A stretch of DNA of 64,000 nt from Paraspadella gotoi (lineage: Eukaryota > Chaetognatha), in the NCBI GenBank assembly GCA_051294375.1, contig CM119265.1, forward strand, positions 7,450,629 through 7,514,628. The letters are read 5' to 3'. Below the pieces are notes generated by a model, which was not told where the DNA came from, ran no database searches, and worked only from the letters and a program-made list of their open reading frames with translations. Numbering within the stretch: the stretch's first letter is position 1; each line of letters starts with the position of its first letter. Positions 43,245 through 59,356 of this stretch are shown here, piece by piece. A program made the position numbers and the translations under genes.

Positions 43245-43316
43245 CTTGATCTTGATCTTGATCTTGATCTTGATCTTGATCTTGATCTTCTATTTCCCTA
43301 ACGCTTGATCTTCTAT
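43245..43316. repeat. (CTTGAT)n hexamer repeat with duplicated flank
   Basis: About seven perfect copies of cttgat at 43245-43286. The flank tatttccctaacgcttgatctt occurs both before and after the array. Confidence 0.9.
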
Positions 43317-43477
43317 ATTTTCTTTCTCCCTTTTAAGATTTTAGTAAAAAAATTTCCTCGGCAGTTTTTTTTCCATTTTTTCTCGCTTTCTTTTCTTTTT
43401 TTTCTTTTTCTATTATTCTTCTCTTTTCCTCTTTCCCCCATAATCTCCTTCAATCTCCATGTGTTCTGCCTTCATTT

Positions 43478-43770
43478 CCCTTTTCATCCTTTTCCACTCC
43501 TCCATTTTCCTTTTCCTTCTTTTCCACTCCTCCATTTTCCCTTTCCTTCTTTTTCACTCATCCATTTTCCTTTTCCTTCTTTTCCACTCCTCCATTTTCC
43601 CTTTCCTTCTTTTCCACTCCTCTATTTTCCCTTTCCTTCTTTTCCACTCCTCTATTTTCCCTTTCCTTCTTTTCCACTCCTCTATTTTCCCTTTCCTTCT
43701 TTTCTACTCCTCCATTTTCTCTTTCCTTTTTTTCCACTCCTCCATTTTCTCTTTCCTCCTTTTCTTCTCC
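43478..43770. repeat. 30-bp pyrimidine minisatellite
   Basis: About ten tandem copies of a 30-bp unit (cttttccactcctccattttccctttcctt with variants). The period is a multiple of three, so several frames stay open as repeated Ser/Phe/Leu decamers; not called as genes. Confidence 0.93.
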
Positions 43771-43799
43771 CCTTCCTCGCCCCTCAACTCATAATTTAC

Positions 43800-44125
43800 T
43801 TCGCAAGCATCACAAAATGTTTCTCGCCTTTTTTTCCTCCGACTTCTCGAGTTTTTGCCTTTTCATTCTTTCTTCCTTTTTCACAAAAACTTTATCATCT
43901 CGCAAATTTTCATTTAATTCCTTCTTTTTTTTGTATTTCTTTTTTCTTCCTTCTATCTTTATTACATTCTTTCATTCTTTAGACTTTTCCTTTTTGGACC
44001 GCCCTGAGTTTATTTTTTTTTACCTTCTTGTTCTCTGTTTATTTTCTTTTTTTTTCTTTTTCTTTTTCTCCCCCATTCGCTCTCCCCTTCTGTTCTTACC
44101 GTCTTTTCATAGCACGTGTTTTTTC

Positions 44126-44156
<31 letters not shown>

Positions 44157-45243
44157 NNNNNNNNNNNNNNNNNNNNNNNNNNNNNNNNNNNNNNNNNNNN
44201 NNNNNNNNNNNNNNNNNNNNNNNNNNNNNNNNNNNNNNNNNNNNNNNNNNNNNNNNNNNNNNNNNNNNNNNNNNNNNNNNNNNNNNNNNNNNNNNNNNNN
44301 NNNNNNNNNNNNNNNNNNNNNNNNNNNNNNNNNNNNNNNNNNNNNNNNNNNNNNNNNNNNNNNNNNNNNNNNNNNNNNNNNNNNNNNNNNNNNNNNNNNN
44401 NNNNNNNNNNNNNNNNNNNNNNNNCTCTCTCTCCCTCTCTCTCTCCCCGGTAATAATAATCCAACCTTCTCAACCGCGAGTCCTTTTCTTCGATTCCTCT
44501 GCTCATTTGTTTTGGTCCGAAGGATTGATAAATGGTGGTCGTCGGCGTTGTTGGCGGCGCTGGCGTCCTCTACGTCGACGATGAAGACGATAGGTAGGAG
44601 GAAGAAGGAGAGAGAGAAGGGGGGGAGAGGGAGAGAGAGCGACCGAAGCGCCACTCTCGGGATGTTACGTGTCATCGGCCGGAGAGAAATCCATTCGTTT
44701 GCGATTATCTTCGCCGCCGCAAAAACCGGAAGTTCCGCGTGGAAAACAAGAGGGGAAGGAAAGGGAGAAAAAAATAAGAAAAAAAGAGGAAAAGGAAGGA
44801 AGAAAAGTAATAATAAAAAATGGAAAAAGAGAGAAAAAAAGGAAAAATATAAAAGGAAAGTAATAATGAAAAAGGAAAAAAATAAAAGAAAAAAGAAGTT
44901 AAGAATAAAAAAGAAAGTAAAAAAGATAAAAAGACCAATTAAGAAATATCCAACAAAAACAAATAAACAAACAAAAAAAAATACTGAAGTAAACAATTAA
45001 CAAAGTTTAAGTAAAAATTAAAAAATTCATGGGCCACTTTTTTTGCCCGCTCAGCCCTCGGTCGTGCAATTGCATTTCTCTCGGCCTCTCGGTCGTCCGT
45101 CTCGTCATCTTATCTCGTCGTCCAGTCTTGTCGTTTCGTGTCAAAGAAATTGACCTCGGCTTCAGCGCGGATGACAAGGCAATGAGTCAAGGAAGCCTGA
45201 GAAATTGAATCGGGAAAAGGGCGTCCAAAACGAGGCAGACTAG
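43800..45243. other. T-rich and A-rich spacer around a gap
   Basis: C/T-rich DNA, (CTTT)n leading into the gap 44157-44424, a GC-richer piece at 44520-44720 and an A-rich stretch to 45020. A plus frame over the GC-richer piece (DKWWSSALLAALASSTST) is weakly coding-like. Nothing firm. Confidence 0.45.
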
Positions 45244-45257
45244 TTTTGGCGGGAAAA
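45244..45257. promoter_or_regulatory. E2F-like site
   Basis: TTTTGGCGGGAAAA, an exact match to the classical E2F/DP element. The adjoining 45050-45240 is CpG-rich. No transcript can be assigned to it. Confidence 0.3.
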
Positions 45258-45299
45258 TTCGAATATAAAATTTTGCAACAGCGAAGTAAACATAGAATT

Positions 45300-47193
<1,894 letters not shown>

Positions 47194-47415
47194 TAGACAA
47201 CTTGGGAAATAAGAAGGTAGAGGAAAAAGTGGAGGAAAAGGAGAAAAGGAGAAAAAAAGAAAAAATAGACAACTTGGGATATAAGAAGGTAGAGGAAAAA
47301 GTGGAGGAAAAGGAGAAAGGGAGAAAAAAAGAAAAAATAGACAACTTGGGAAATAATAAGGTAGAGGAAAAAGTAGAGGAAAGGGAGGAAGAGAAAAAAG
47401 AGAAGAAAAGTTAAA
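47194..47415. repeat. 72-bp minisatellite
   Basis: Three tandem copies (starting 47194, 47266, 47338) of a 72-bp purine-rich unit beginning tagacaacttggga. The period equals 24 codons, giving a Lys/Glu 24-residue repeat on plus (DNLGxKKVEEKVEEKEK). (GA)n follows at 47548-47618. Confidence 0.93.
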
Positions 47416-47568
47416 GAAGGATTGATCGGAAGCGGAGGAAAAGTTGGAGGAAGGAAAATGAGAGGAAGACAATGACGAGGAGGTCCTCTTGCTCTTTTCT
47501 CTGGAATTCGAAGAAAATCGAAAAAGAAGGCCTTGGGGAGTGAAAGAGAGAGAGAGAGAGAGAGGAGA

Positions 47569-47611
<43 letters not shown>

Positions 47612-47619
47612 AGAGAGAC

Positions 47620-48957
47620 TCCAATGTTGGGCTGGAGGCCGGTGCCAACGGAGGCAAGACGTGTTGTCGGATTTTTCACTGATTAAATTTTGTTTTTTCT
47701 CGCCCTAAGAAAAAAAAAATGTGAGCTGTTTGTCGGGGATTTAAGGGGACCAAGTGTGAACAGGGGGGGTAAAAAAAGCTGAAACATAACGTTTGACCCT
47801 TTTAACTTAAGCTGGTTCTGATCATATAATTTTTCTTCTATAATCATTTGGGAAAGTAGTTAAAAAATTCTGATAAAAATCAGCGAGCTTAATTTTCTGT
47901 TTAAAAATCGGTAAGAAGTAAAATCTTTTTCAAGTTTTAAAATTTTTTTTTCCAAAAAAGTTGTAAGATCTAATTTAAAAGATTTTCAGCTTTAACACAA
48001 AAATTTATAGAAAAAAAACTAGGAATGAATCAAAATTCAAGCGTATCGACTGATTTATTTAAACTTCTTTTTCAAATGATTCTGTTATTGGGATACAAAA
48101 AACTCTTTGAAGTAATAATATAATATAAAAGAAAAGAAAGATTCTGTGACTTTTGCTAAATTTTAATTGTGTTATAATTAGGAATCGAAGTATAGGTGTT
48201 AGAATTATACATTTAGGGATGAATAGTGAATATTAATTAATAATTATTAGCAGTATTTGTTCTGTAAGATAGAATTTAGGTTTGATTTGTCTGCTTTGAA
48301 GTAATAATAAAAAATATAAAAATATTAGTCTTGTAAAGCCGTTTGTTCATGAGGCTTAAAGCCTAAAAATTGATAGCTTTGTGCAGCAGGTAAAAGAATA
48401 AAAAATTGGAATTTAGTAAAAATACTTTCTAATGCAGAAAATAAAATAATGGATTATATAAATATTTAGGTTAGGGTTCAACTAATTGTTTTTTTTCATA
48501 GATGGTGTATTAAATTTTTGGGTTTCACGCTACAATAAGAGATAGGATTTTTTGCCACTTTGCCCGTGGCAAAGAAAAATTAATGACATACCATTCAAAT
48601 TCCTTTGATGATGAGCGCGCTTAAGTTATGATATCATTTTATTCACTGGGTCCCTTAAGAAGAGCGTTTCTTAGACTGTTTGCGCGGTAGTTTAGTGGCC
48701 GCGCTCTCGGTTCACTTTTAGCGTGGGCGTAAGATGGTAATCAATCGGAGAAATATTTATTCCTTAATGCGATTGTTTAGAATAACATAAGCAGATTGCA
48801 GACTGCAGAGGGACTAAATCAAGTTAGGAAGGAAGGAAAAATTACATAAGAAAAAAAGATGAATAAATGAATAATGAAAAGTTAAATAAAAGATAGAGGA
48901 AAAACTGAATATAAATACAAAATCTTTCAAAATAAACAAAAAGTTTCCAGGGTCATT
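47620..48957. other. AT-rich spacer; weak tRNA-like segment near 48685-48735
   Basis: Long AT-rich stretch without coding signs. At 48685-48735, gcgcggtagtttagtggccgcgctctcgg resembles a tRNA D-arm with an A box, without a clear B box. At most a decayed SINE. Confidence 0.4.
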
Positions 48958-50160
48958 TTGTTTAACTTTCGTTATGATATTGACAATTTACCCATCATTG
49001 CACTCGTAACCTTCACAATGTCTCGCCCGCACATTCCAACAAAACGTGTCCGCCCGCCCGCGGACGCATCAATGAAAAAAAAAATTCAGGCTGAAGGAAA
49101 CAGTTTTCCGGAATCGTTCTTCTGTTCCCCATTTCCCGCTCTTCTCATTGTTCTTATGTTCCTTTTCTCCCCCAAGTTCTCATTGTTCTTATGTTCATTC
49201 CCCTTTTTTTGTTCCTTCTTTCCATCGGCGCGACGCCGTCGACTTTCATTATCTCGGATGCTCTTTTGTTCCCATTGTACTGTTCGTCGTTTCGTCGGAC
49301 AGAGGACGCTTCAAAAACGTTCGGACGCCGACGTAAATTCAAGGATGAAATTTTGAAATATATGCTACATCGAAGAAAATTTCTTATTTTAACAATCTAA
49401 GCAGGTTTAAACGATAAACGCCGGAAGCGTTAAAATATAAAGGGACTCAGAGACCGACCGACCAAAAAATATCTTTTGAGAGCCTCGACGAATCGCGTCT
49501 GAAAATACTGTTCCTTTACAACGACTTCAGCCACAAATCTCGACTCAATTCTTCATCTCGACTGCGTTCGATGTGGAGCCATTCAACGGTCGCTCCTTTC
49601 CTCCTCATTTTCTTTTCTCCTTTTTTTCCCTGATTTTTCTTTTCTCTTTTTCTCTTCATTTTATTCTTTCTTTTCTTTCACATTTTTCCTCTTATTTTAT
49701 TAGTTTTCTTTTTTTTTTATTTCTACACTTCTTGGCCTTCTTTTGGCAAAAAGTTAAAGAGATGACATGTCAACCTTTTGACTCGCCTTTTGTTCTGTCT
49801 CATGCTTTTCTTTTTACTAGTTTACTAGTTACTTTTCTCTAAAAAACCTCTGCCACTTTCAAAATTTTCTGTTATCGCATTTTATCCCTTTTCCCCCCCA
49901 TTTTCCCGCCGCCACCTTTCTCTCTTACCTTGCCACTACCCCATTCCTTCCCCTCCTCCACCTACCAAACCCCCCGACACACCCCCCACTCTCCCCGATT
50001 CACTCTCCCGACTTCATCATCATCAACTCCATCATTAAGTCGCGTCGCTTCATCTTTACTTCACCGCGTTGTGTATTTAACTACTTGATAAAGGCCTCCG
50101 TTCCGCGCGGAATCTCCCCATCATCGCCGTCGGTCTCCTTCGCCTTGCCGACCCGACCCG
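48958..50160. other. Spacer with C/T-rich DNA
   Basis: Mixed sequence. Minus frame 49154-49342 (NEDQ-type, e.g. RRNDEQYNGNKRASEIMK) is weakly protein-like but lacks splice borders. C-rich DNA at 49895-50000. No gene called. Confidence 0.45.
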
Positions 50161-50255
50161 ACCGACGGACATTGCCGACGGCTCAGACCGACGGGGAGAC
50201 CGACGGCTCAGACCGACGGCTCAGACCGACGGCTCAGACCGACGAAAGAAGCCGA
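50160..50255. repeat. 13-bp GC-rich minisatellite
   Basis: Four or five copies of gaccgacggctca with partial copies on both sides. TTTTTTCCCGCCATTGG (50282-50298), an E2F-like core beside an inverted CCAAT box, follows closely. Confidence 0.85.
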
Positions 50256-51687
50256 CGCCGTCGGTCCGCTCTTTTCCGTATTTTTTCCCGCCATTGGACT
50301 GGCGTTGGTGACCGTTCGCGACATCATTATTGCGAACCGTTAATAGTCGAGACTCGACCATCATCAAAAACCTGGAATGAAAAGTTTTCGTTAGGTTGAA
50401 ATCGAGATTTGGTCTATGCGTGATTTACGTTTAAAAACGTATTACTTTGTTAAAAACTTAATACTAAATTTAATTGTTTAGTCATGGCAAAGTTGGGCAT
50501 AACATAAAATTAACTGACTCGCCCGAAATCCACAGTTTTAAGTCTATTCACCGTTGTCGCTTTATATTTTAATTAATTAATTTTATTTAATTAACTGTTT
50601 TTTTTCTCTCTATTTTATAATTTTTTTTTTTTGCTTAGACTTAGTCTATCTTTTTTTGTTTGTTTGTTGATGATGATTGTACTGAATCAACCTCGTTGTA
50701 TTCGAATAAAATCGCATATATAATTATCTCCAACGATAAATTACTGGACAAATCTAGAACTACAATCACCATCCATGTCCACCCAAATGATCATTGATCA
50801 CTGGTTTCTTTACCAGTCACTTACCAATCATTTACGCCTCACAAATCACCATCCAAGCCGTAACGTTCCCCTTCTTACCCTCGAGGAATCTGGAAGTAAC
50901 TAACGTTTCTCTCATTTCCCGTCTTACTCGGGGGAGGAAAAAAAGTTTAAAGTCATTATGTCAAAAAGTGGACAAAAAAGTCAAGGACTAAAAATATGTT
51001 TAATTTATATGAATTCATATTTTTCTACCGGTCGTAATCGGAAATTTTTTTCCTTTTTTTTAATTAGTACCAATAACGATTAACACAATTAAGAACAAAA
51101 GACAATAACGGCGTAAAAAGATTAGTAAAAAATAACTTTATAACAAAAACAAAAGATAGTTTATAGGTTCAATTATTAAACGAATAGATAATTAATTTAA
51201 ATTGTTTGAACCAATTTATAATAAAAGACATAAAAGATAAACATTGAACAAGAACTTTTTATTTTTTCAGTATATAAAAATAATTTATCCATGGTATATA
51301 TGAAGACTCGAAAATCTCTGAGTCGAAACATGTCTGCAACTTATTAATAATAAAATCGTTGTAACAATTCAAATTTCCTTGTAAAAACAATTTAATAAAG
51401 TTTACAGCATTTCATGTAAAAAGTAAAAATTGAATTTTTTACGATTACCTAGTAATGTAATTCGTTTAAAATCAAAATCTAATGCAAGATTAAAGCTTTA
51501 TAAAATATTATTACTCTACAGTATTACTTCCTTAATTATTAGGCTTAGATAAGTTGACATGACAATGACTACAAATTAGAGATGACTTTGAAAAGCACGT
51601 CCTTTATGCAGCTACATGCAAATAAGATTTAAGAATAAATTCCAAAATATATTCCTCGTAATGCTGAGATGATAAAGGATGAAATTG

Positions 51688-51718
<31 letters not shown>

Positions 51719-52121
51719 TCATCAACATCATGTTTCACGACGTCGTCTTCCGATGTTTATCCTTGTCGTTGTTTAACGCCTTCCGCCTCGAATTCTCTTC
51801 TCTTCTCTCCCTAATTTCAACACTTTTTACCTCCTTTTCTCCCCTTCCTCCTCTCCCTTGTTTTCTATTCAACGCTCCTCATCCGATCATCATTTCTTCA
51901 CTCCTTCATTCCCCTTCCTTATTCGCCCTGTACCACAAATCCTTTTCTTTTTTTTTTTCTCCTTTTTTTCTTTTTTTCTTCTCGCCCTGCTGCTCCTCTC
52001 TCGCTCCTCCTCCCCTCAATCTCCCGTCGCAATTTAATCTCATCTCATCGAAAATCTTGCCTTCAACGCGTTTAGGGGCCATGCGCCCAAGTGGGCGTCG
52101 CGTTTTGGAAACGACAATCGT
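50256..52121. other. AT-rich spacer with (ATC)n
   Basis: AT-rich unique DNA; (ATC)n at 51695-51727. Minus frame near 51960-52140 (MAPKRVEGKIFDEMRLN) looks coding-like for about 30 codons but has no supporting signals. Confidence 0.5.
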
Positions 52122-52128
52122 CTCTCTC

Positions 52129-52195
<67 letters not shown>

Positions 52196-52196
52196 A
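52122..52196. repeat. Imperfect (CT)n microsatellite
   Basis: CT repeats with small breaks; further CT tracts at 52456-52550, 52674-52765 and 52858-52888. Confidence 0.9.
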
Positions 52197-52366
52197 TATG
52201 TCTGCTTCAGGATATTTAGTTTTATAAAACTAAACTAAAAAAAATAAATATATTATCACGACTTCAAGGAAACTTTAACTATTAAGTATTTATTATTTAA
52301 TAAAATATAAATCGCTGCTACAATAATTGTCAATTTATTCTCTCGCGCGCAGCCGTCGCTTCACCA

Positions 52367-52455
52367 TGGACCTGTTGTCAGGCATCAGCTTTGTCCCTCG
52401 TCGTTGTTCAGACTCAAACCAAATTAGGCTGGCTTTAATTTCGACAGAATCAGCA
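52367..52455 (+). CDS. Possible short coding start, unknown
   Basis: ATG in an excellent context (ttcaccATGG), 14 bases after an acceptor-like ctctcgcgcgcag. Reads MDLLSGISFVPRRCSDSNQ before running into CT repeat. No downstream exon is identified, so this is a weak candidate. Confidence 0.2.
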
Positions 52456-52672
52456 TCTCTCTCTCTCTCTTACTCTCTTTCTTTCTCGCTAACTTTCGCT
52501 CTCTCTCTCTCTTTCTTCCCCCCTATCTTTTTCTCTCTCTCTCTCTCTAGCACTAATGAGACAAGAAATTTAGTAACTTAACATTGGAGTCATATCTGTT
52601 GAAAATGGTAATATTATTCGCCATATCGTTTTGCTTTTCTGTTGATGTATTTTCTTTTTCCATATGTTGTCT

Positions 52673-52710
<38 letters not shown>

Positions 52711-52857
52711 CTCTTCTCTCTCCTCTCTCTCCTCCTCTCTCTCTCTCTTTCTCTCTCGCCTTCGAGCCAAAAGGCAATGTATTTTTTCTGTTGTGCCGCC
52801 TTTATTTGGTAAATGGCATGGCATGAGAAATAAGACAAACAACACTAAATAGGCCGT

Positions 52858-52892
<35 letters not shown>

Positions 52893-52942
52893 CCACATGA
52901 CTCATGTTTTCCTCTTCCCCTCGCCGGTTTCGAAGGATTCGA

Positions 52943-52978
52943 CCAATCAAAAGCCATCAATTTCCAAAGCCGACCAAT
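52943..52978 (+). promoter_or_regulatory. Pair of CCAAT boxes
   Basis: GACCAATCA occurs twice (CCAAT at 52943-52947 and 52974-52978), 31 bp apart, about three helical turns, as in NF-Y-bound promoters. ATGGCG at 53008 lies 30 bases on. No gene can be tied to it with confidence. Confidence 0.35.
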
Positions 52979-53159
52979 CAGATTTCGATTATTTTCGACC
53001 TAAAAAATGGCGCGTGTACTTGACCGAAGTTTTAAATGTCAGAAGCGGTTGTAACTTTGGGTCTCGACGTCGTTCAAGGGAGGCAATGTAGTCCTAATCT
53101 TCGACCGTTTATCATTTTGGGTCTTGACTCTCCGATTTTGAGAGCGAGAAAGAGAGAGA

Positions 53160-53193
<34 letters not shown>

Positions 53194-53905
53194 TGTAGTG
53201 AGAAAAAGAAAGAGAGAGACGGAGAGAGAGAGATATTAATTTATTATGCGTAATAATATATATTCTTAAAAAAATAATTATTGTTTTTTTAATTTTTTTA
53301 TTAAAAAGCAAAATTGTACGTTATACATCTTATCAGAACTAATGAATTGTTCTTCTTTAAAAAACATGATATTTGTCAATTTCAAGAGCAAATAGAGAGT
53401 AGCAGAAATGTATTAAAAAAAAACTACAAAAATGAGAAAAGAGGAAAGACCCAAAAGGCTTTAACTCTTTTTCCAAACTCAAATAAAAATGCAAACAGAC
53501 AAAAAAAAGTTTTTCTTTTTAACTGTTTTTTGTTTCATTTTATTCAATTGGAACAGAACGTAGAAAAGAATATAAAGTCGAGATATAAAACAAAATAAAA
53601 ATAAAAAATAAAAAGAAAAGTAAAACTGCGCTCGGTTTTCCTTGGTTAAGAGCGTTTTACTCGGTTCGTTTCCTCTCTCTCGCGCTCGAAAGGGAAAAAC
53701 CCCTCTTTTCATTTTTATTCTCTTTTTTTATCATCGAGTTTTATTTGTTGCTATTTTGTCTTCTTACGGTTGTTTATCCGTTTTATTTCTTCAATTAGCT
53801 CCGCCTGTTGGCGAAACTTGATAATTTTCTTGAACCTCTTCCAAGCGATGGAGAGAACCGCTTTATCTCTTCCCGCCGGATTGATTTTTTTCCCCTTTTC
53901 AATGT

Positions 53906-53910
<5 letters not shown>

Positions 53911-53970
<60 letters not shown>
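53911..53970. repeat. (CT)n microsatellite
   Basis: Near-perfect (CT)n with one break at the end. (GA)n tracts also at 53151-53232, and a broken (CT)n at 54347-54452. Between these, AT-rich DNA without a gene. Confidence 0.92.
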
Positions 53971-53971
<1 letters not shown>

Positions 53972-54469
53972 TTTCAGATTTGTTGATAGGCTCATCCATC
54001 TCGTTTTGGCATTCCGAATTCTGATCTTAATTCAACGCCAATATTAAAAATTACTCTTAAAATCAACCAACTTTGTAAATTTATAACAATTTTATTTTCA
54101 TAACATTCATCTATTGTGATTTTTGTATTCATTTTTATCATGTGCCCACTTCTTCTAGTTCCGTGAACAATCGAATTTAACCATTTTAGCGCCAGTAAGG
54201 GGGATTTAAAATCCTTTGATAATAAATTCTTCGGAGATTCTATTGTTTAGTCGCTTTATCTTTTTTTTATCCTCTCTGTCTTTATTCGCGTGACCAGAGA
54301 TTCTCATCACTGAAGAGACAGACGATTCTGACGATAATATTAACGACTCTCTCTCTCTCTCTCTCTCTGTTCTCTCTCTCCTTCTCCTCCTCTCCTCTTC
54401 TCTTCTCTCTCTTCTTCTCTCCTCTCTATTCTCTCTCTGCTCTCTCTCTCTAACGGTCCAGTCGTTGAG

Positions 54470-55360
54470 CCATTGACGTGAAATTTGGGTCAAGTGACAT
54501 GCGATAGGAGAAGCTGAGACGGCCCGGCGACGCGTTCCATCCGCGCACGCTTTGGTCGCCGCAACCCGCCCGCTCTGATCGCATCCGCTGAGCGCATTCG
54601 ATGCGAACTCAACGAATTCCTTTTTGGTTCATCGCGTTTTTCATTCGACGGAGAAGGAACCTTCCCTTTTTCTTCGCCGGCCCTTTTTTCTTTTTTCTTG
54701 TATAAAAGAGTGAGACAGAGAGGGTGGGGGTTATTTTTGAGGAGAGAGAGAGAGTGACAAAGAGAGATAGATTTTTACTTTGAGATGAAACGTATTTCAC
54801 AGTTTTTCTTGCGATTGCCGGAAATTAGATTTCGCATGAAATATTTACACCCACAGTCACACGCGCAATCACGCAAGACACTAAAATCGCGTTCATAATC
54901 ACACCATTCCACATTAACACTCATTCGCCGCTCGAACGAAGACTCAGATCCTTACTTATTGCACGCGTCTCGGGCATTCAACGCGCCCCGTCTTTTTTTT
55001 TTTTTACGATTCATTCACATCAGAATCTCTCCCACGCGTTTCTCTTTTGATCGCGCGTGAATATCGGGCATAAATATCGCCAAGGAGTCACGTGAAGGGC
55101 GGGCCGCGTGATGGCCTTTCACGCCAACTGGGTCTCGCGAAAATATAACGTCACGTTGAATCGGTGAGCCTCTAAAAGAATAAGGTAATAAAACATAAAA
55201 CTAAAATATAGTACTCTAGTTCACTATAAGAAAAAAAAAAGATCTTCCCTGGCCCCTACAAAAACGGACGTGAATAAAACGCCAGACGATCGTGCCAGCC
55301 TCACGAGTCGTCACGTGATCAACGCCCCTTTGGTCACGTGAAAAGTCACGTGATCGATTC
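54470..55360. promoter_or_regulatory. CpG-rich, promoter-like island with TATA and four TCACGTGA
   Basis: GC- and CpG-rich relative to the surroundings. TATAAAAG at 54701-54708. TCACGTGA at 55088-55095, 55311-55318, 55334-55341 and 55346-55353, all in GTCACGTGA context. The palindrome is bound by bHLH-zip factors (MITF/TFEB/HLH-30, USF, Myc/Max). No first exon is identified with certainty. Minus frame 54455-54600 (RSERAGCGDQSVRGWNAS) is a weak candidate. Confidence 0.45.
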
Positions 55361-56076
55361 GGTCGTCGGTCATCGTTGGGCGATTCGAAGCATCACAAAA
55401 GAATTTCGGGAGACGTCGAAGGCCCACGGGTCGAAAAGGGGGAGGCGGGCGTGGGGTGGAATTAATGGATGAGGGGGGGTGTTTCATATTTGGGCGAATT
55501 TGGCGATATGTTGGCTCAATGTAGATGGATGGAGAAAATTTGTTGGCGAATGGGGGATTATTGGTGGATTGCGCCGGTATTAAAAGTTATTTATTACCAT
55601 TTGGCGGGAATGAAGTAATCGGGACTATTTAATACATGTACATATTTTTTCTTTCGTTGTCACTGGAGGAAATGAAGGTGATTAAGTGAGCAAAAGTGTG
55701 AATTGGGGCGGTGACACGATCACAAAGAAGTGGTCATCGGAGTGGTAAGGAGGAAGGGGTTCAAAAACCACAGTGGAGTGAACAATGAACAGTGTTTTCA
55801 AAAGGGGGTTTAGCCGTGAGCAAAGAGCACCGAGCAGGTCGCCTAAAATATTGGCCGATGGAGATAGAGTTGGTTTGTAGAGACAAGAAAGAATCTGCGA
55901 TTAAAACGATGGACGAATTGGGATGAATTAGGGTCTAAGGGAAGACGAGAGGTTCGAGTTTTAGGTCAGGGGGTGTCACTGGTGCCACCCATCGTAGTCG
56001 TCGTCGTCGTCGTCGTCATGGTCGTCGTCGTCATCGCTGTCTACGTAGTCGACGTCCGAGAGGATTAGCCTTCATC
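55361..56076. other. Mixed spacer with E2F-like site and (GTC)n
   Basis: Contains TTTGGCGGGAA at 55600-55610 and (GTC)n with breaks at 55997-56035. No coding exon supported. Confidence 0.45.
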
Positions 56077-56116
56077 ATGAGCGTCGGCTGCAGCGTCGGT
56101 GGCGGCAGCGGCGGCG
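56077..56116 (+). CDS. Possible short first exon
   Basis: ATG followed by MSVGCSVGGGSGG and a good donor GCG|GTAAGC. GC-rich and CpG-rich setting, upstream (GTC)n. No second exon located, so kept only as a candidate. Confidence 0.2.
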
Positions 56117-56259
56117 GTAAGCACCAGCGGTACAGAGGATAGGGTGAAAAGGAGAGGTCGAGGAATTCGGGTTGGGAATCAAGAACGAGTAATTCGGGGA
56201 TGGCCGGTCGGGGATTGAAGGAAGGAGTCTCAGATGGAGACCAATGCGAGCGATAGTCC

Positions 56260-56273
56260 GTTGCCTTGGAAAC
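56260..56273. promoter_or_regulatory. X-box-like palindrome
   Basis: GTTGCCTTGGAAAC matches the RFX X-box with one deviation in the right half. It lies inside a GC-rich patch (56080-56480). Confidence 0.3.
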
Positions 56274-56499
56274 GATGGACTTTTATTGAGGGAGTTTAGG
56301 GAGATTGGGTGGTCTCGTCTTTTGGGTGGTCTAGCGATTTTGAGCCGATGCAGGGGTGGGAGGGAGATTTTGAGAGGTGGTCGACTACTTTCGAGATTAC
56401 GATTGGTTTGCACCGTTTTTCCTCGAAGTTGTAAGGAAACGAACAAAGAGTGATCGAACATTGCAATGACGATTTGACGAAGACTGGACGTCAATAAGA

Positions 56500-58760
<2,261 letters not shown>

Positions 58761-58761
58761 C

Positions 58762-58769
58762 TCACGTGA
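58762..58769. promoter_or_regulatory. TCACGTGA E-box
   Basis: Same octamer as the four copies at 55.1-55.35 kb, 52 bases upstream of the candidate start at 58821. Confidence 0.4.
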
Positions 58770-58820
58770 TGAAGAGAGATCGACATTCACGAGGAATATT
58801 TTTTGCTCTGGCGAATCACG

Positions 58821-58951
58821 ATGTCGGCGGCGGAAGGAAATAGTTTTGTTTGTTTACGATATTCAAGGTTGAGCTGGCTGGACGAGGTAAGGTAGCCTCG
58901 TTGTTTTGGGGTGAGGGAAAACGGACGCTGGAAACGGGGTTGGAGGAAGAG
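58821..58951 (+). CDS. Likely exon, unknown protein, two alternative readings
   Basis: Reading 1: ATG at 58821 gives MSAAEGNSFVCLRYSRLS + WLDE and a strong donor GAG|GTAAGG at 58886. Reading 2: acceptor ttgtttacgatattcaag at 58866 opens VELAGRGKVASLFWGEGK + RTLETGLEEE, with an equally strong donor GAG|GTAAGT at 58951. The second frame looks more like a folded protein, the first like a start exon behind an E-box. Both could be alternative splice forms. No downstream exon was recognised. Confidence 0.4.
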
Positions 58952-58959
58952 GTAAGTCC

Positions 58960-59225
58960 TTGGACATGTTTAATAAAAAGGTCTGAGAAAGTTTCTTTTT
59001 TAAAGGTAGTTGTTTAAAACAAGAGATTCAATAATATTAAATATAAATCAAGTAATAAACGTAAAAAACTATTATCTAAGAAACATAACTTGGCTAATTG
59101 AACTTTTTACAGTATTATTTCCCTTCCTTTCAATCAAATGTGAAAAAAAATTCATTACACGGAAAAAAAACTTTCCTTTTCTCCATTTTTGTGTCTGGGA
59201 AAATGGAAAATTAATTGGAAAAGTC

Positions 59226-59229
<4 letters not shown>
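58960..59229. other. AT-rich spacer
   Basis: Probably the intron after the exon above. Nothing further seen. Confidence 0.4.
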
Positions 59230-59290
<61 letters not shown>

Positions 59291-59356
59291 GATGTTAGGA
59301 GAGAGAGAGAGAGAGAGAGAAAGAAAGAGAGAGAAAGAGAGAGAGAGGGAGAGATC
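59230..59356. repeat. (GA)n microsatellite
   Basis: (GA)30 followed by gacgatgtta and a second, imperfect GA tract. Confidence 0.95.

Noticed and set aside
43478-43770. Regular spaced repeats considered as a CRISPR-like array
   Set aside because: The units are directly contiguous without unique spacers, and the genome is eukaryotic.
43305-43982. A 225-codon Phe/Ser/Pro-rich frame, considered as a membrane protein
   Set aside because: It is the translation of a 30-bp pyrimidine minisatellite.
53314-53712. Frames over AT-rich DNA with Lys/Asn/Phe bias
   Set aside because: Composition matches the AT-rich background and differs from the GC-rich codon use of the exons supported elsewhere.
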